Source of the DNA: Mytilinidion resinicola
Taxonomy: Eukaryota; Ascomycota; Dothideomycetes; Mytilinidiales; Mytilinidiaceae
NCBI RefSeq assembly: GCF_010093595.1
Contig: NW_022985472.1
Location: 277,168-341,167 of the forward strand
Length of the DNA: 64,000 bases
Direction of reading: 5' to 3'
Shown here one piece after another: positions 1-11,183 of the stretch. The translations under genes were made by a program, and so were the position numbers. The notes below the pieces were generated by a model. That model saw nothing but the letters and a program-made list of their open reading frames with translations. It was not told where the DNA came from and searched no databases. Each line of letters starts with the position of its first letter. Position 1 is the stretch's first letter.

Positions 1-457
1 TTTTCACGCAGCGGTAAACGAGTGTACGGATATCTATATCGAGAGATTGTTTGAAGCCGACACCTCCAGCTAGCACGGTCTCAGTGAACCGTAGCATAAA
101 CCCTCAACACTTGGTCAAAGCGGCCCACCAGAGCGAGATTCGATTAGGTCAAGGCCAGGCGAGTTTAATGCCGATTATGTAAGTAGCATGATGTCTTGGC
201 ATGCATAATATTTCCTATACATGCACCTTGCATAAAACTTGCTGCTCTGACCATCGCCTCCACGACCACTGCTCCATCTTTCACACACGGTCTAATCTGC
301 TCGTCCACATGATTTGCACAACGCTGGAGAATGCGTTTGCGATGAAATGAGCGTCATTGATGGACACCTCACCCCGCTCCAGAAAGAATCAACGAAATAC
401 AAATCAACGGCGTGCCCCTGAAGGCATTCCATTACATCCTTTGACTATACAACGTAC
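1..457. other. Left-edge intergenic sequence
   Basis: No convincing coding region, RNA gene or repeat was seen. It lies upstream of the metallophosphoesterase and presumably holds its promoter. Confidence 0.4.
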
Positions 458-1425
458 ATGGCTCCCACTAACTCTCTATCTCCTCGAGTTATTAAACTAC
501 CGGGCCAGCGCCTTGCTCGCCTCGCCACGTCGCTCCTCAAACTCCATCCACTTCACCAGGGTTCCGTCTCTCAAGAGCCTTTGTCATTCCCTATAACAGC
601 CATCTGCATATCCGATACACACAACACACAGCCAGATCTTCCCCCAGGAGATATCCTCATCCATGCTGGCGACTTGACGGAAAACGGAAGCTTTGACGAA
701 GTGCAAGCTCAGCTTTCCTGGCTTGCAGCCCAACCACACGAGTACAAGATCGTTGTCGCAGGAAACCACGATGTCCTCCTCGACGCGAAGTTCCTCGAGG
801 AGAACCCCGAGCGACGGTATGGCCAAAGCAAGACTGCGGACGACCTCGATTGGGGCGATGTGCATTACCTCCAGGATTCCTCTCTAGAACTAGAATTCCC
901 AATCGACTCTCAGCATGCATCTAGCCCCTCCAAAAGCACGTTGAGAATCTATGGCAGTCCATGGACACCCCAGTACGGCATCTCAGCATTTCAGTATCCA
1001 AAGCATGAGGACATTTGGTCCAACAAGATCCCCCCTGATAAAGACATCCTCATCACCCACGGGCCTCCACGCTTGCACCTGGATAAGCGAGGCTTCCATC
1101 GCGCAGGCTGCCCATTTCTGGCTCAGGAGATAGCACGTATACGACCACGGCTGGTCGTCTTCGGGCACATCCACGTGGCTTATGAGCGAGAAGACGTCGT
1201 TCTTGATGGAGCCCAGCGGCGTTGGGAAGAGATCATCAATCAATGGGGCGGGTGGGTATCACTCGGATGATGGTGGCTGGCGTGCTCTTTACAAGGCTTC
1301 GAGCCGCTTTTCGTGGTAGGGATGCGCTGCTAAGAGCTGAGCGCGTAACGACGTTCGTGAATGCTGCAGTCGTGGGAGGACCGAAGAATGAGCTGCAGAA
1401 TCAACCTGTTGTTTGTGTGCTTTAA
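458..1425 (+). CDS. Calcineurin-like metallophosphoesterase
   Basis: Metal-dependent phosphoesterase of the calcineurin-like superfamily; the substrate cannot be told. The metal-binding motifs are in order: ISDTH near residue 53, GDL near 72, GNHD near 102-105, a THGPP block near 207 and GHIH near 245. Reading straight from the ATG at 458 stops at 1270, but the C-terminal block VNAAVVGGPKNEL, which I recall as typical of fungal members, lies in another frame ending at 1425. A GT-AG intron of 44 bases (1252-1295) joins the two and gives 307 residues. A genuine frameshift at about 1255 is the alternative. The N-terminal 45 residues before the fold look unconserved, so the true start could differ. 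Confidence 0.8.
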
Positions 1426-1860
1426 CCTTATATCAATTGTTCCGAGACTATCTCCCCGCTCTAGGCGAAGTCGTTGTACTTCTGATCGGTTTAGTGCTAA
1501 GATTGACGATCCCATTGACCAGAGGGTGCAACTCCATCTACTAGAGCATCTGCATCTGGAAATGTAGAGTTACTGGTCCTTCCAAGACTCCTTGTTAACT
1601 GCCATTGTGTTATGAAACTTATCGAGCTTCTGAGGCGCCCCTAATGGGGTGAGCGTAGTGGCAAAAAGAGGTCAAGTTCCTACATTCCATTTACGCTCTT
1701 TCATTCGTGAAGTTGTTTAAGGGAACACCCCTCAGGTTTAGGTGGTCCTCCTCTTCCTGTGAATACATACAACAACCGACGTTTATTGAGCGTGTATATA
1801 TCAGAGATGAGGAAGGGAGGTGGGGTTGAGGTTGTAGTAGACGCCTATGCAAAGAACCTT

Positions 1861-4300
1861 CTAAGATCCAAGTGCTGTCTTCTTCTCCAGAGAGTTCTGC
1901 GTTTCCCGGTCCCAAAGCTTGACTGTCGCTTCATATGACACTGACGCGATCAGCCTGCCGTCCGGCGAGAACGCAACGCCCAAGACATCATTTGAATGGC
2001 CCTGAAGCGTACCACAGGCCGCTCCTGTAGCCGGGTCCCAAAGCCTAACGGTTTTGTCCTCTGACCCCGACGCGATCACCCTGCTGTCTGGCGAGAATGC
2101 GAGACACCTAACAGCCCCTGAATGGCCCTTAAGCATACCATAGGCCGCTCCTGTGTCTGGGTCCCAAAGCCTAACTGTCTTATCTAATGACGCCGATGCG
2201 ATCAGCCTGCCGTCCGGCGAGAATGCGACACCCCTGACAGCAGCTGAATGGCCCGTGAGCGTACCACAGGCCGATCCTGTAGCCGGGTCCCAAAGCCCAA
2301 CCGTCTTGTCATCTGACGCCGACGCGATCATCCTGCCATCCGGCGAGAATGCGAGACACCTAACAGCCTCTGAATGGCCCTTGAGCGTACCACAGGCCGC
2401 TCTTGTAGCCGGGTCCCAAAGCATAACTGTCTTATCTAATAACGCCGATGCGATCAGCCTGCCATCCGGCGAGAATGCGACAGCCATAACAGCAGCTGAA
2501 TGGCCCTCGAGCGTACTACAGAGCGTTCCTGTAGCTGGGTCCCAAAGCCTGACTGTCTTGTCTGACGCTGATGCAATGAGCCTGCTGTTCGGCAAGAATG
2601 CGACACCATTGACAGCATGTGGGCCCTTGAGCGTACCACAGGCCGCTCCTGTAGCCGAGTCCCAAAGCCTGACCGTCATATCCCATGACGCCGACGCGAT
2701 CAGCCTGCCGTCTGGCGAGAATGCGACGCCCAAGACAGATTGCGAATGGCCCTTTAGCTCCAGTTTTACCTTCCAGTCGCCTTGAGTAAGTGGACCTAAT
2801 ACTAATTCTGCTTTTCCCGCTGTAGACGTAGGGGTCGCCCTTGTAGTTGTAGAAAGCACCTCTATCGATCTCTGCGGTTCGTGTGCTGAAGTCGGATTCT
2901 GCGCACTCTTGACAGAAGAAAACTCAGAATCCGCTCTCTGTGAGCGTACGCCTGTATCGATGTGCTGCCTGGACGGTAAAGTCTGCGCCTTGGTGCTCCA
3001 GCTAGCGGACGGTTCAGAATCCGCTCCCTGTGAGTGTACGCCTGTATCGATGTGCTGCCTGGACGGAAAAGTCTGTGCCTTGGTGCTCCAGCTAGCAGAC
3101 GGTTCAGCATATAGGGCGTCCGTATCCGACTCGTAAGATGGTGACTCAGGAGCGGTTGTTATTCTGGTGATAATTAGCAATACCGTATGAGAATTGTTGT
3201 TATAGAAATTGCAGTACCTGCGTGTATCTGACTCTGCGAGCTCGGTACTGAACCAAGGGTGTTGCAGACTACTCCTTGAGTCTGGGCGATCTTCGGGGTT
3301 TGGCGCCATCAATGTCTTTACGAAATCGTGCCCTTCTTTGCTTACATCATTGGCGAGTAGGACGTCCGAAGGGAATGCGAAGAGACCGTTGACATACTGC
3401 CCCAGGTGGTACTGGTCTCTAAACAGCGTCTTGCCAGTAAGTATAAGGAACGCAATCACGCTTAGAGACCAGATATCGACAGAATTTGTGTAGGACCTCT
3501 CCTTGTCGTTGGATTGGACAAAGCCAAGGACCTCTGGTGCTACAAATGCAGGAGTGCCTATTGAAGTCCGTAGAAGTGTAAGTCCCTCGACTGCTCGTTT
3601 GCTGATGCCAAAGTCTGCAATCTTCACCCACCAGTCCGGGCCTCTGCAAACAACCAGTATATTCTGTGTTGCACATATATCGTTAGCAGACATTGATGAT
3701 TTAAGTAAGAGATAGCTAAACTAACAGCCGGCTTTAGATCCCGATGAGCAAATCTGTTTTCGTGCATGAAATTTAAGCCCTCAAGAACCTGGGCAATAAT
3801 ATGCTGCGCATCTCTCTCTGGCAGCGGCAAGCTGAGATACTTTTGCAGGTCACCGTCTGGAAGGTACTCCATGGTAATAAATATGCTGTCCAGATTGTCG
3901 TACCAGCCGAAGGATTTAACAAAGCATTGTTCATACTAGGCAATAGTTAGCACTAAGGCCGGGAATAAAGGATAAGAGATGGGAAATGATTCACCTTGCT
4001 ATGAGAAAACAGAGCAATGGCCTCTAGCTCTCTGTAATAATCACCAGATCCAACTTTCTGGACCTTCTTTACAGCACGTACTTTTCCCTCGCTGTCGCCA
4101 TGAATACATCGCTCCAGCCATACGACCCCGTAACTACCACGGCCAAGTCGTCTATCCTTCTCCCATCTTTCCTCCTTGGGAATTTTCCGTTGCTTATATG
4201 TGCTCCCTGAAACGTACTGGACATGCTGGGTATATTCCGGGTTTGTACAGAATTGCGTGTCGAGCTTCGACACCCGCACCAAGTCTGGGATTGCGGCCAT
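1861..4300 (-). CDS. Ser/Thr protein kinase with C-terminal WD40 propeller
   Basis: Four exons fit: 3995-4300, 3726-3935, 3218-3663 and 1861-3163, giving 754 residues in frame. Introns 3936-3994, 3664-3725 (branch site TGCTAAC) and 3164-3217 have GT-AG ends; the last is a multiple of three and could be retained. The kinase half shows the glycine loop GRGSYGVV, the AVKKV lysine, HRDLKPAN and DFGISKR, then a TPAFVAPEV activation-segment end. A low-complexity linker contains a 90-base tandem duplication. The C-terminal half holds seven WD repeats of the form [34 protein letters not shown], one full propeller. Very similar WD repeats are known from fungal nonself-recognition proteins of the NWD class; a role in allorecognition here is inference. 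Substrate unknown. Confidence 0.88.
2924..3103. repeat. 90-bp tandem duplication in the kinase-WD40 linker
   Basis: Two adjacent 90-base units (2924-3013 and 3014-3103) start with TCAGAATCCGCT and differ at only a few positions. Each encodes about 30 residues containing SASWSTKAQT and SRQHIDTGV, so the frame is preserved. Confidence 0.85.
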
Positions 4301-4675
4301 GGTAGGGGTTCAGCATGCATCAGGTATTTTGTGCGCTAGGATCAAAGATCGTTAGTTCGAGTTAGGTGAGCTTCAAGCAGATTGCGTTGGTAGTCCCCGC
4401 TTCAGGGACGCCTGGGTTGGTACCTAGGTAGACGGCGCAACCCAACGGCTAGGCGACCTGGTGTTATGACTGCAGCAGGTAGAGTAGGATATCAAAACCA
4501 TTCCAGACCCATTCCTGTGATGTGCGATGGTTTAGTGGAAGGTCACAAGACACGATGCTGTTGAAGCAGCTAGTTACTCAGCCTTGTTGCTTAGCTTAGT
4601 TGTGGCCACAATAGGCTTAGCTCATGAGTGCCAAAACCAGTAACCCTTTTCTATCCAGTTTCCGCTATAGAGGTA

Positions 4676-5010
4676 CAGTAAAGCCTCGGTATAGTAATAG
4701 TCGTTTATAGTAATATATTCTATACAGTAATACAAGTCGCCGGATTATCCGATTTGCCTGCAATATTACTAACTCTCTGCTTAGTATAGTATCACTAACC
4801 CTACTAACCCTCTCTCATACAATATCATACTAACCAAGCCAGATTTTATATGGGAGAGTGGTCCGTGGCCCCTTAACGCCCCTTTCTTAAGCTGTCTTGG
4901 GACAGCCTGGCTTACCAATCGACTACACGTGACCCTTAGTACGGTGATACATTCTGTACAGTGATACGACCCCTGGTCCCCGACTCCTACACTATGCCGA
5001 GGTTTTACTG
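4676..5010. mobile_element. 335-bp TIR element (MITE) with TA target duplication
   Basis: The left end reads CAGTAAAGCCTCGGTATAGT and the right end, read inward, CAGTAAAACCTCGGCATAGT: inverted repeats with two mismatches over 20 bases. TA flanks both ends (4674-4675 and 5011-5012). There is no transposase coding capacity. TA duplication and a CAGT terminus fit the Tc1/mariner-pogo superfamily, so this is most likely a non-autonomous pogo-type element. The interior is A/T-rich with repeated TATAGTAATA-like words. Confidence 0.85.
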
Positions 5011-5012
5011 TA

Positions 5013-5485
5013 GTTGAAGCTCAGCCCGCACGGAGGCAATTGATTGGAATGACCGTGTAATCCTTTGGCTATTATTTTGACTGGATCTGAAGGAGTTTGA
5101 AGGCGCTCAGTTCTCCCGCTAGGAATGTAAAGCATCGATCATCACGGATGGAGTGGTGTATTTCTCAACAAACGAAGATAGTGCGAGAGGTGAAGATAGC
5201 TGAACTGGAATGCTCTTGCCACGGCGTTGCTATTGTTCAGACGGCGTCCGGAGGAGCCTCAAGGCGTCTAATTCTTGAGTGTGAAATGTTATCAACTGAA
5301 GACCATGAATCGAGGGGTAGCTTTCGCAATTTACAAGCGTGGTGCAATAAGTCGGGATAGCTAAACTCGAAACCCTATGTAACAGCCTCGCTACAAGGGT
5401 ATCATGACGACAGCATTAGGAGAAGCTTAACATCGTCTGATGCTTCAACTATGAACGGAACGAGTCAAAGACTGTGGATTACGTC
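5013..5485. other. Intergenic sequence, no gene seen
   Basis: A short open stretch at 5097-5360 on the plus strand shows no recognisable motif and is not called as a gene. Confidence 0.3.
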
Positions 5486-6083
5486 TCAATCCAGAGAGAC
5501 TTCCAATTTCGAGCCCACGGAACCACCATTTGCACTACTAACGTTGCAATCCATAAGATTAAGAACTTCAGCCCGCCAGGCCACCGGATTTGTTAGGGTA
5601 CCTCCAACATGAACGTCTACCCCCGCCGCGCGAAAGTCCTCTAGCCCATAGCTCCTGCAAAAGCAATCAGGCGTCATTATCCCGATGACTTCGCTCGCGC
5701 AAAGCCAAATTGTAACGCTCTTGAGTGCGGTATAACTATCCAGCACGTAAATTGGTAATGGTGTTGTCCTCGACTTCTTGATGGAAACGAGAAGACTGTG
5801 GGTTCTCCATAAGCGGAAGTCCCACCAGAAGCCGTATTCATAATTATGAAACCAACTCAATTCAATATGCTGAAGCCACTCGGAGGGCAGGCCGCCGAAG
5901 GTGCGTGTGAGCTTCTCAAGTTGCTTCCGGCCCGAGATGGATACCTTGATTCTTCCACTGCTGAAGAGAAGAGTCGCGAGCTCGAGGCGCGTTTGGCGGC
6001 TGGTGGCTAGTAGAGCGAGGTCCGGGTGATGGGATAGGAGAAGCCCGCCGGTTACTTGCTTGTCAGGAACAGATACAAGTCAG
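5486..6083 (-). pseudogene. F-box-like paralogue, 5'-truncated fragment
   Basis: The reading frame is open from about 6083 to the stop at 5486 and resembles residues 65 onward of the intact paralogue at 7841-8521: VTGGLLLSHHPDLALLATSR matches the VAGGFFIPHRLALLDTN block, followed by LELATLLFSSGRI, LTRTFGGL and GLEDFRAAGVDV. A stop codon lies just upstream in frame and the N-terminal LPxELR motif is missing, so this is a 3' fragment unless an unseen upstream exon exists. Confidence 0.6.
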
Positions 6084-6641
6084 CGAGAATTCCACCACTT
6101 GTGTCAAGTTTCGGTCACCACTTCATACGGTCTAGTTCGCGACGATACACTGGACACATCATGCACCAACACTGGCCTGGGCTGTGTCCGATCCAGTACG
6201 TCTTGCTCTCAGTGATGTTGTGATAGATGATGTTACGTATTTCCCCGGGTAAATCCAAAAATCTTGAAGTTTGATCAAGGCACGCAGTCGTCTTTGTCTG
6301 GCAAATCTTGTTTTCTCGCGTCGCATCATATGTCCCTGGCTCGTTGCTTTCATTTTAGACTGATCGATAATGTCCTTAGGTATGGCATGGGTGCCTGAGG
6401 ACAGTTTTACACGACTCGGCATGCTGAAGGCTGAAAAGAAACATGCAACTATTTTGAAGGCGATTCTGGTCTCTGGAAGTTGAAATTCTGTATGATGCAG
6501 GGAGATGAATTTCACTCCTCAAATCGATGAGATGAGCCAAGCGCATTTCGCAGCTTATGGTAGAAGGTGACGTGACTATAAGTGATTTCGTGGGCTGAAT
6601 AAGACGAGAGAGGATCCATGGAACGCTTCAGAGACCCATGT

Positions 6642-7233
6642 TCATCTCTGTGATAGAACTGCCTCGCCACTACCGAGCATCGCACTCAATCTAACGGCAA
6701 TGCCAGCTTCTCGCATTTCTTTCAGTCCGTGTACCTCACTAAGTTCCGCAAGCTTCATCTTCTTAGCAACAGGTACGGAAACATCAATAGAGGTTTCTTT
6801 GAGGCCGGTAAACATCCTCAGCATATCCGACACCGTGGACTTCATCTTTAGGACGACGATAGTCATCGAGTTCCGCTATACTACTATCGACCTGACATTG
6901 CCTACAGCCAGGGGGCCAAAGTTGTTGACGACATTCCACAAGCAGGTGTGGTTATGGATCCAGACTTGGAGCTTAGTGGCGAAGACGGCCTTGCGAGCTC
7001 ATTTCGCAGTTGATGATTGACTTCTAAGAGCGTGCGGGATGAGGCAAGAAGTATCCGCCAGCAACACCTTCACGAGCCGAAGGAAACCGAGCTATACGTC
7101 TCCAGGATTTTCCGCGTGGATTCCATAGAACGTATTTTCTGTAATTTGGAGTGCTTAGGACGAATTCGTAGATACAGATACGCAGTTCGGGTGGAAGGTC
7201 GAGAAAATGGAGAGGTTGGTGGGTCTTGCACAC
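6642..7233 (-). pseudogene. F-box-like paralogue with frameshifts and stop
   Basis: The N-terminal part (7233 to about 7024) keeps FLDLPPELRICIYEFVL and GVAGGYFLPH, then stops. Homology continues in other frames through LLEVNHQLRNELA, then VFATKLQVW and VVNNFGPLAVGN, meets an in-frame TAG, and resumes to the end at 6642 (FTGLKETSIDVSVP, GLKEMREAGIAVR). At least one frameshift and one nonsense codon therefore break this copy. It is the middle of three tandem same-strand paralogues. Confidence 0.7.
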
Positions 7234-7370
7234 GGCTACTACTTCAGATGCTTCTGCGGTGTTGGTTCCATGGTTGAAGATTCAAGAACCTCCACTCTAC
7301 TCTTCTCATCGGAAAGTGGAGTACCATTGCTCTAACCCACAATCTCATCAGAATTGAGAGCAATTGAGGT

Positions 7371-7720
7371 CTAGCCCCTACCAGTACCGCTTGATTTTGG
7401 CTTGAAATCCTTCCCCAACGATGTCACATTGACAATGCCCCAATCCGGCCCCGGGCTGTGGCTCCTGATGTGATCGTGGAAGTCGGTCTGGTAGCCAACT
7501 CTATCTCCTTGATGTACGGTTTGCTCACCGTCCACTCCAGAAGTAACACACGTAGGCGCAGGCATCGATGCAACCCACTGAACTGTGGATACACCTTTGA
7601 TTTTGCAAGAGAAGCATGTGAGCCATCCTTTTAACCTATCCCCGCATTCCGGCGTGGGCCACCACGTCCGCGATGTCTTGTTTGTACACTGAGAGCACCA
7701 GGGCCTGAGTTGCTTAGTGA
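7371..7720 (-). CDS. Hypothetical zinc-ribbon-like segment
   Basis: An open minus-strand frame encodes PWCSQC followed by WWPTPECGD and CFSC, i.e. a CxxC...C...CxxC spacing like a zinc ribbon, then about 60 residues ending SSGTGRG. I cannot place a convincing start; the upstream part may be another exon or may be lost. Nothing else identifies it, so treat it as a possible gene or fragment. Confidence 0.3.
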
Positions 7721-7840
7721 ATGATGAGCGAAAAGGGCCGATTGGCGTTCAGTCTCGGTGCACAAGCGTGCTTCAAGGTCGATAGTGAGAACCACGTGGA
7801 CCACCGCTTAAAAACAAGGTGGAGCCAGGCATACCAAGTC

Positions 7841-8521
7841 TCATGGCATTTGTTTCATCGCATCAACGACTCCTTGCTCCCACTTAGCCAACTCATTCTC
7901 CCACTCGATAGTCTTCGACCTAGCGCCAAGTAATACGCATTTGAGAACGACCTTGACCCCAGCAGCATGCAGCTCTCGTAGCCCAAGCGCCTTGACGAAC
8001 TCAAAGTCTATAAACTTACGGACAGGATCTGGGATATATGTGCCTAAGTTCACGTATATACTAATCTCCAAGCGCTTGAGGCCAGTAAGCTGAAAGAACA
8101 TATCCCGCAACGAGGGTTTCTTGCGTATCCCAGCAATCAATCCGTTGAAGGACATGTTCATACCCAGATACGTGATACGCTCTAAGCCGAGAGTGCCAAA
8201 ATTGCGCGTAAGGTTGAGTAGACTAGTGTGGTTCGGCATTGTGATCTGAACTTTGCTTGAGAAAACAAGCGGTGCGAGTTCAAGGCGTGCTTGCTGATTG
8301 GTATCCAGCAGGGCGAGTCGGTGAGGTATGAAGAAACCGCCAGCAACACCGGAGCGACACAACCGCGAACGCATGTGGCGTTTAGTGAAATTCGAAGGGG
8401 GATGATGGACAATAAACGTATCGTCTTGTAAGATGTAGTCGTAGATTTCGGTGCGGAGTTCTGCCGGAAGGTCGAAAAACCGGAAAGGTAGCTCGAGAGG
8501 CGGGTGGATGGAGACAGACAT
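7841..8521 (-). CDS. F-box-like protein, intact paralogue
   Basis: Uninterrupted 226-residue protein starting at the ATG ending at 8521. Residues 14-30 read FRFFDLPAELRTEIYDY, the LPxELRxxIY signature of a large fungal family related to F-box/2EXR proteins; the rest (TNQQARLELAPLVFSS, LTGLKRLEISIYV, GLRELHAAGVKV) is the usual uncharacterised C-terminal part. Such proteins may act as adaptors but no function is established for this one. It is the only intact member of the three-copy cluster 5486-8521. Confidence 0.75.
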   Translation of the reverse strand: MSVSIHPPLELPFRFFDLPAELRTEIYDYILQDDTFIVHHPPSNFTKRHMRSRLCRSGVAGGFFIPHRLALLDTNQQARLELAPLVFSSKVQITMPNHTSLLNLTRNFGTLGLERITYLGMNMSFNGLIAGIRKKPSLRDMFFQLTGLKRLEISIYVNLGTYIPDPVRKFIDFEFVKALGLRELHAAGVKVVLKCVLLGARSKTIEWENELAKWEQGVVDAMKQMP

Positions 8522-9007
8522 CTTCAGAGCGCGCTAGCTGGTGTAAACTGTAGCTCAAATATTCATGTATTGCAAGAACTGAGATAGGTTTTAGGCATCC
8601 AGTGGAGGCTGCCTAGAGGTCAGCTACGTGACTGAAGGTGCCCGCTACCTTGAAGATCACCGCTAGGGTGGCCTACCGGAGTGGGTGTTCAAATGTGCTG
8701 AAGGGCAACAGATCTATTCGACGGGGCACACAAGTCATGAAGGCTGATCGTATCTTGAGGAAGAGGGGGTGGAAGGAGGTTGAAATTGGCTGTAGCTTGC
8801 TGCGGGGTAGAACTAGCGTGACTGAAAGTCCGCAGCAGCCTTTGTCATTATATGTTGTTACTACCAACATCTATTTTAGGCTTTCTACAATCTTAGAAAT
8901 ACTTTACAATCGCTGCTGAAGACAACATAATTGGTCATCACTAGAGAATTCATAAAGGAAAAGTACCAGCAGTCATGTTTACTCCTATCTAGCTCCTTAG
9001 CATCCTC
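8522..9007. other. Intergenic sequence, no gene seen
   Basis: Nothing recognisable between the F-box-like gene and the 3' end of MDE1. Confidence 0.35.
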
Positions 9008-10196
9008 TTAAATATCACTGAGATGTGTATCACTGCTCTTTGCCCACGGCAATCCCAGCTTCTTCATCTCAACTGCGAGTTGGAAGATGTAGTCCAAGCT
9101 GCACTTAGGTTAACTCTCGATCTTCCCTCAAGTGTCAGGGTGATATCTTACCTCTCGCACTGTGTTTTCGCCTTGTGCACGTTGTCGCCCCATACGTATC
9201 TGAGAACGTCAGTCTGTGGACCAAATAGAGGTGCAATGAAAGAAATACGAGGGGAACTTACATCCCATGCCGCCTGACTAGAATAGCATACGTATCTGGG
9301 TACTTCTCCATCGCAACCTCCAGACTCTCAGTGAGATCTTCTTCGCTATAGTCACATATATCAAATTAGCAGCAGGGTAAAGCCACGACCCGTCCGCCAT
9401 CCATTAGCAAAACTGGAGAACTCACAAAGCCGTATTCTCGATGATAGGAATCCTCAGCCTGTCATGATACCCTAAATTCCCGACCTTCCCTCGTCCTTTC
9501 CCAATCCCCTTGATTTGCTCAATCTCCTCAATCTCGAAGCACGCCGATTGACCGAAGTCGCGCTCTACGAGTAGAGTGACGAGAACTGCCCATTGCGAGT
9601 GTGTGTGGATGCAGCAGCCGGCGCCGCGTGTGAAAGCAGCGAGGAAGAGGGGCGTGCAGGCGGAGGGCTTGAGGACCTGTATAATTGAAAGGAAAAGTCA
9701 GATGACATTCAAAATAGCGCAGATGAAAGAAATGAGGTCTCGATGAGGATGGAGAATGAAGATTTGGCCAAGCGAAGCGGAGAAATGAGACTAGAAGGAA
9801 ACAAAAAGTCACACAGGGAAAGAAACATACGCTCGGCTTCCTGAGATATTCCTTCGTGTTGAAGTCCATCACAAATATATCACTCGGCTTCATGAGTTCC
9901 TTCTGCACGCCGGATGGTGCGAGGAAGATGTGGTCATGATAGCGAATGCTGGTTCCACCGCCGGTTCCTGTGACCTGCATTACTCCATTAGCAAGTTCAT
10001 CATTGTTAGACCCTAACAGCTCTTTCGCATGTAGATAATGTCATTTGAGTCCCTGAATACGTATACATACCCAGCCCAACGCATAAAACTTCCGACAAAG
10101 CTCACAGATCAGGTTTGATGGATGCTGCGGGTCTTCCGACTGTACAAGCTGTTCGGCATCATCCACAGTCTTGGGATTAGCTTCTTCGGATGCCAT
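9008..10196 (-). CDS. MDE1: Methylthioribulose-1-phosphate dehydratase
   Basis: Cytosolic enzyme of the methionine salvage pathway that dehydrates 5-methylthioribulose-1-phosphate; class II aldolase/adducin fold. Six exons join in frame: 10071-10196, 9831-9974, 9426-9676, 9262-9345, 9152-9199 and 9008-9098, giving 247 residues, the usual family length. All five introns are GT-AG (96, 154, 80, 62 and 52 bases). Motifs include [35 protein letters not shown], the zinc-binding [21 protein letters not shown] with the third His, and the C-terminal [18 protein letters not shown]. The ATG at 10196 matches the expected N terminus. Confidence 0.95.
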
Positions 10197-10521
10197 GATG
10201 CAGTATGCTTGACCAATGAATGAAAGTAAAGGTGAAGATCAAGAAAAAAAGATGCAAATAACGCCATGTCTTATCGATAAGACGCCTCGGTTACCCCCCC
10301 GTAGAACGAAGCCCCAGGGTCACGCTTCAGCATGGGAGCAATGACACCACTTTTCTGCAACTTTAACGTTGTCTAACTACACTATTTAAAAACAATCCAA
10401 AAAAGCATCTTCGACTGAAATGTCTTCCGCACCAGTCGATGTGGTATCATCATGACGTGACGCCCATAACCCCTTTCCTTTCTCCATATCTAGAGCCCAT
10501 CCCAGATCTCGATACAGATAT

Positions 10522-11183
10522 CTATTCAGCCGCCTCCGCGTTCTGCAAAGGCGACTCCTGCTTGTGGTCCTTGTGGTCCTTGTGCAGCAGGTGCTTGACC
10601 TTGTCGCCCAGACGTTCTCGCGATGGGCTCTTGCTGTGCCCACCGTACTTCTCGCGGTGCTCGTTGCCGGCGCCGCCGCGCTACGAGTTGAGTCAGCTTT
10701 CACTCTTGTGCTAGTGTTCTAAGTATTGTATGCATACCCCAGTGTGGAAGTCAGCCTGTCCCTCGCGGAGCGCTTGCTCCGGGATCACGTCCTGCGACCC
10801 GCGACGGCCGCGCTGGGGACCGAGAGATGGCGAACCGATGTTACCAGCACCGCCACGCTGTGTCGAGTGTAAGTATACGGACTTCGTTTGAAGGTTGGGT
10901 GAGGGAACGTACGCCAGTGGAGAAGGTGGCCCCGTCAGTGGATTCGCCTACGGGTCCTTCACGGACGATGCTGGCATCAGTGTAGCTATGTAATCTCAGT
11001 ATTGTTCTTCGGTGAAAATAGAAGCTATATATGGTCGAGTATGGGGAATTGGAGTACTCACGGCGTCTCATCATGCCCAATGTTACCGGCGCCTATCGTC
11101 TATCAGCCTTCAAACTCCCAATCAGGTTTTATAGTAAGTATCATACCACCGCGGCCAGTCGAGACAATAGGATCAGCAGGCAT
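10522..11183 (-). CDS. GRGGxGN-repeat protein (PAR32/DUF3602-like)
   Basis: Five small exons fit: 11147-11183, 11062-11092, 10913-10985, 10738-10857 and 10522-10680, giving 139 residues. The product has three copies of (S/T)GRGGAGN: near residues 8-15, near 45 and near 88, plus a basic, His/Lys-rich tail (HLLHKDHKDHK). This repeat defines the DUF3602 family that includes yeast Par32, a TORC1-responsive phosphoprotein acting on ammonium transporters; whether this protein does the same is not shown. Each of the three repeats is interrupted by an intron, just after STG or inside GG, suggesting that the motif and its splice site were duplicated together. Confidence 0.85.

Noticed and set aside
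584..1243. Minus-strand open frames opposite the metallophosphoesterase
   Set aside because: They mirror the coding strand and contain no domain motifs.
2153..2785. Plus-strand repetitive open frame of about 210 codons
   Set aside because: It is the complement of the WD40 repeats; the repeat pattern comes from the real minus-strand gene.
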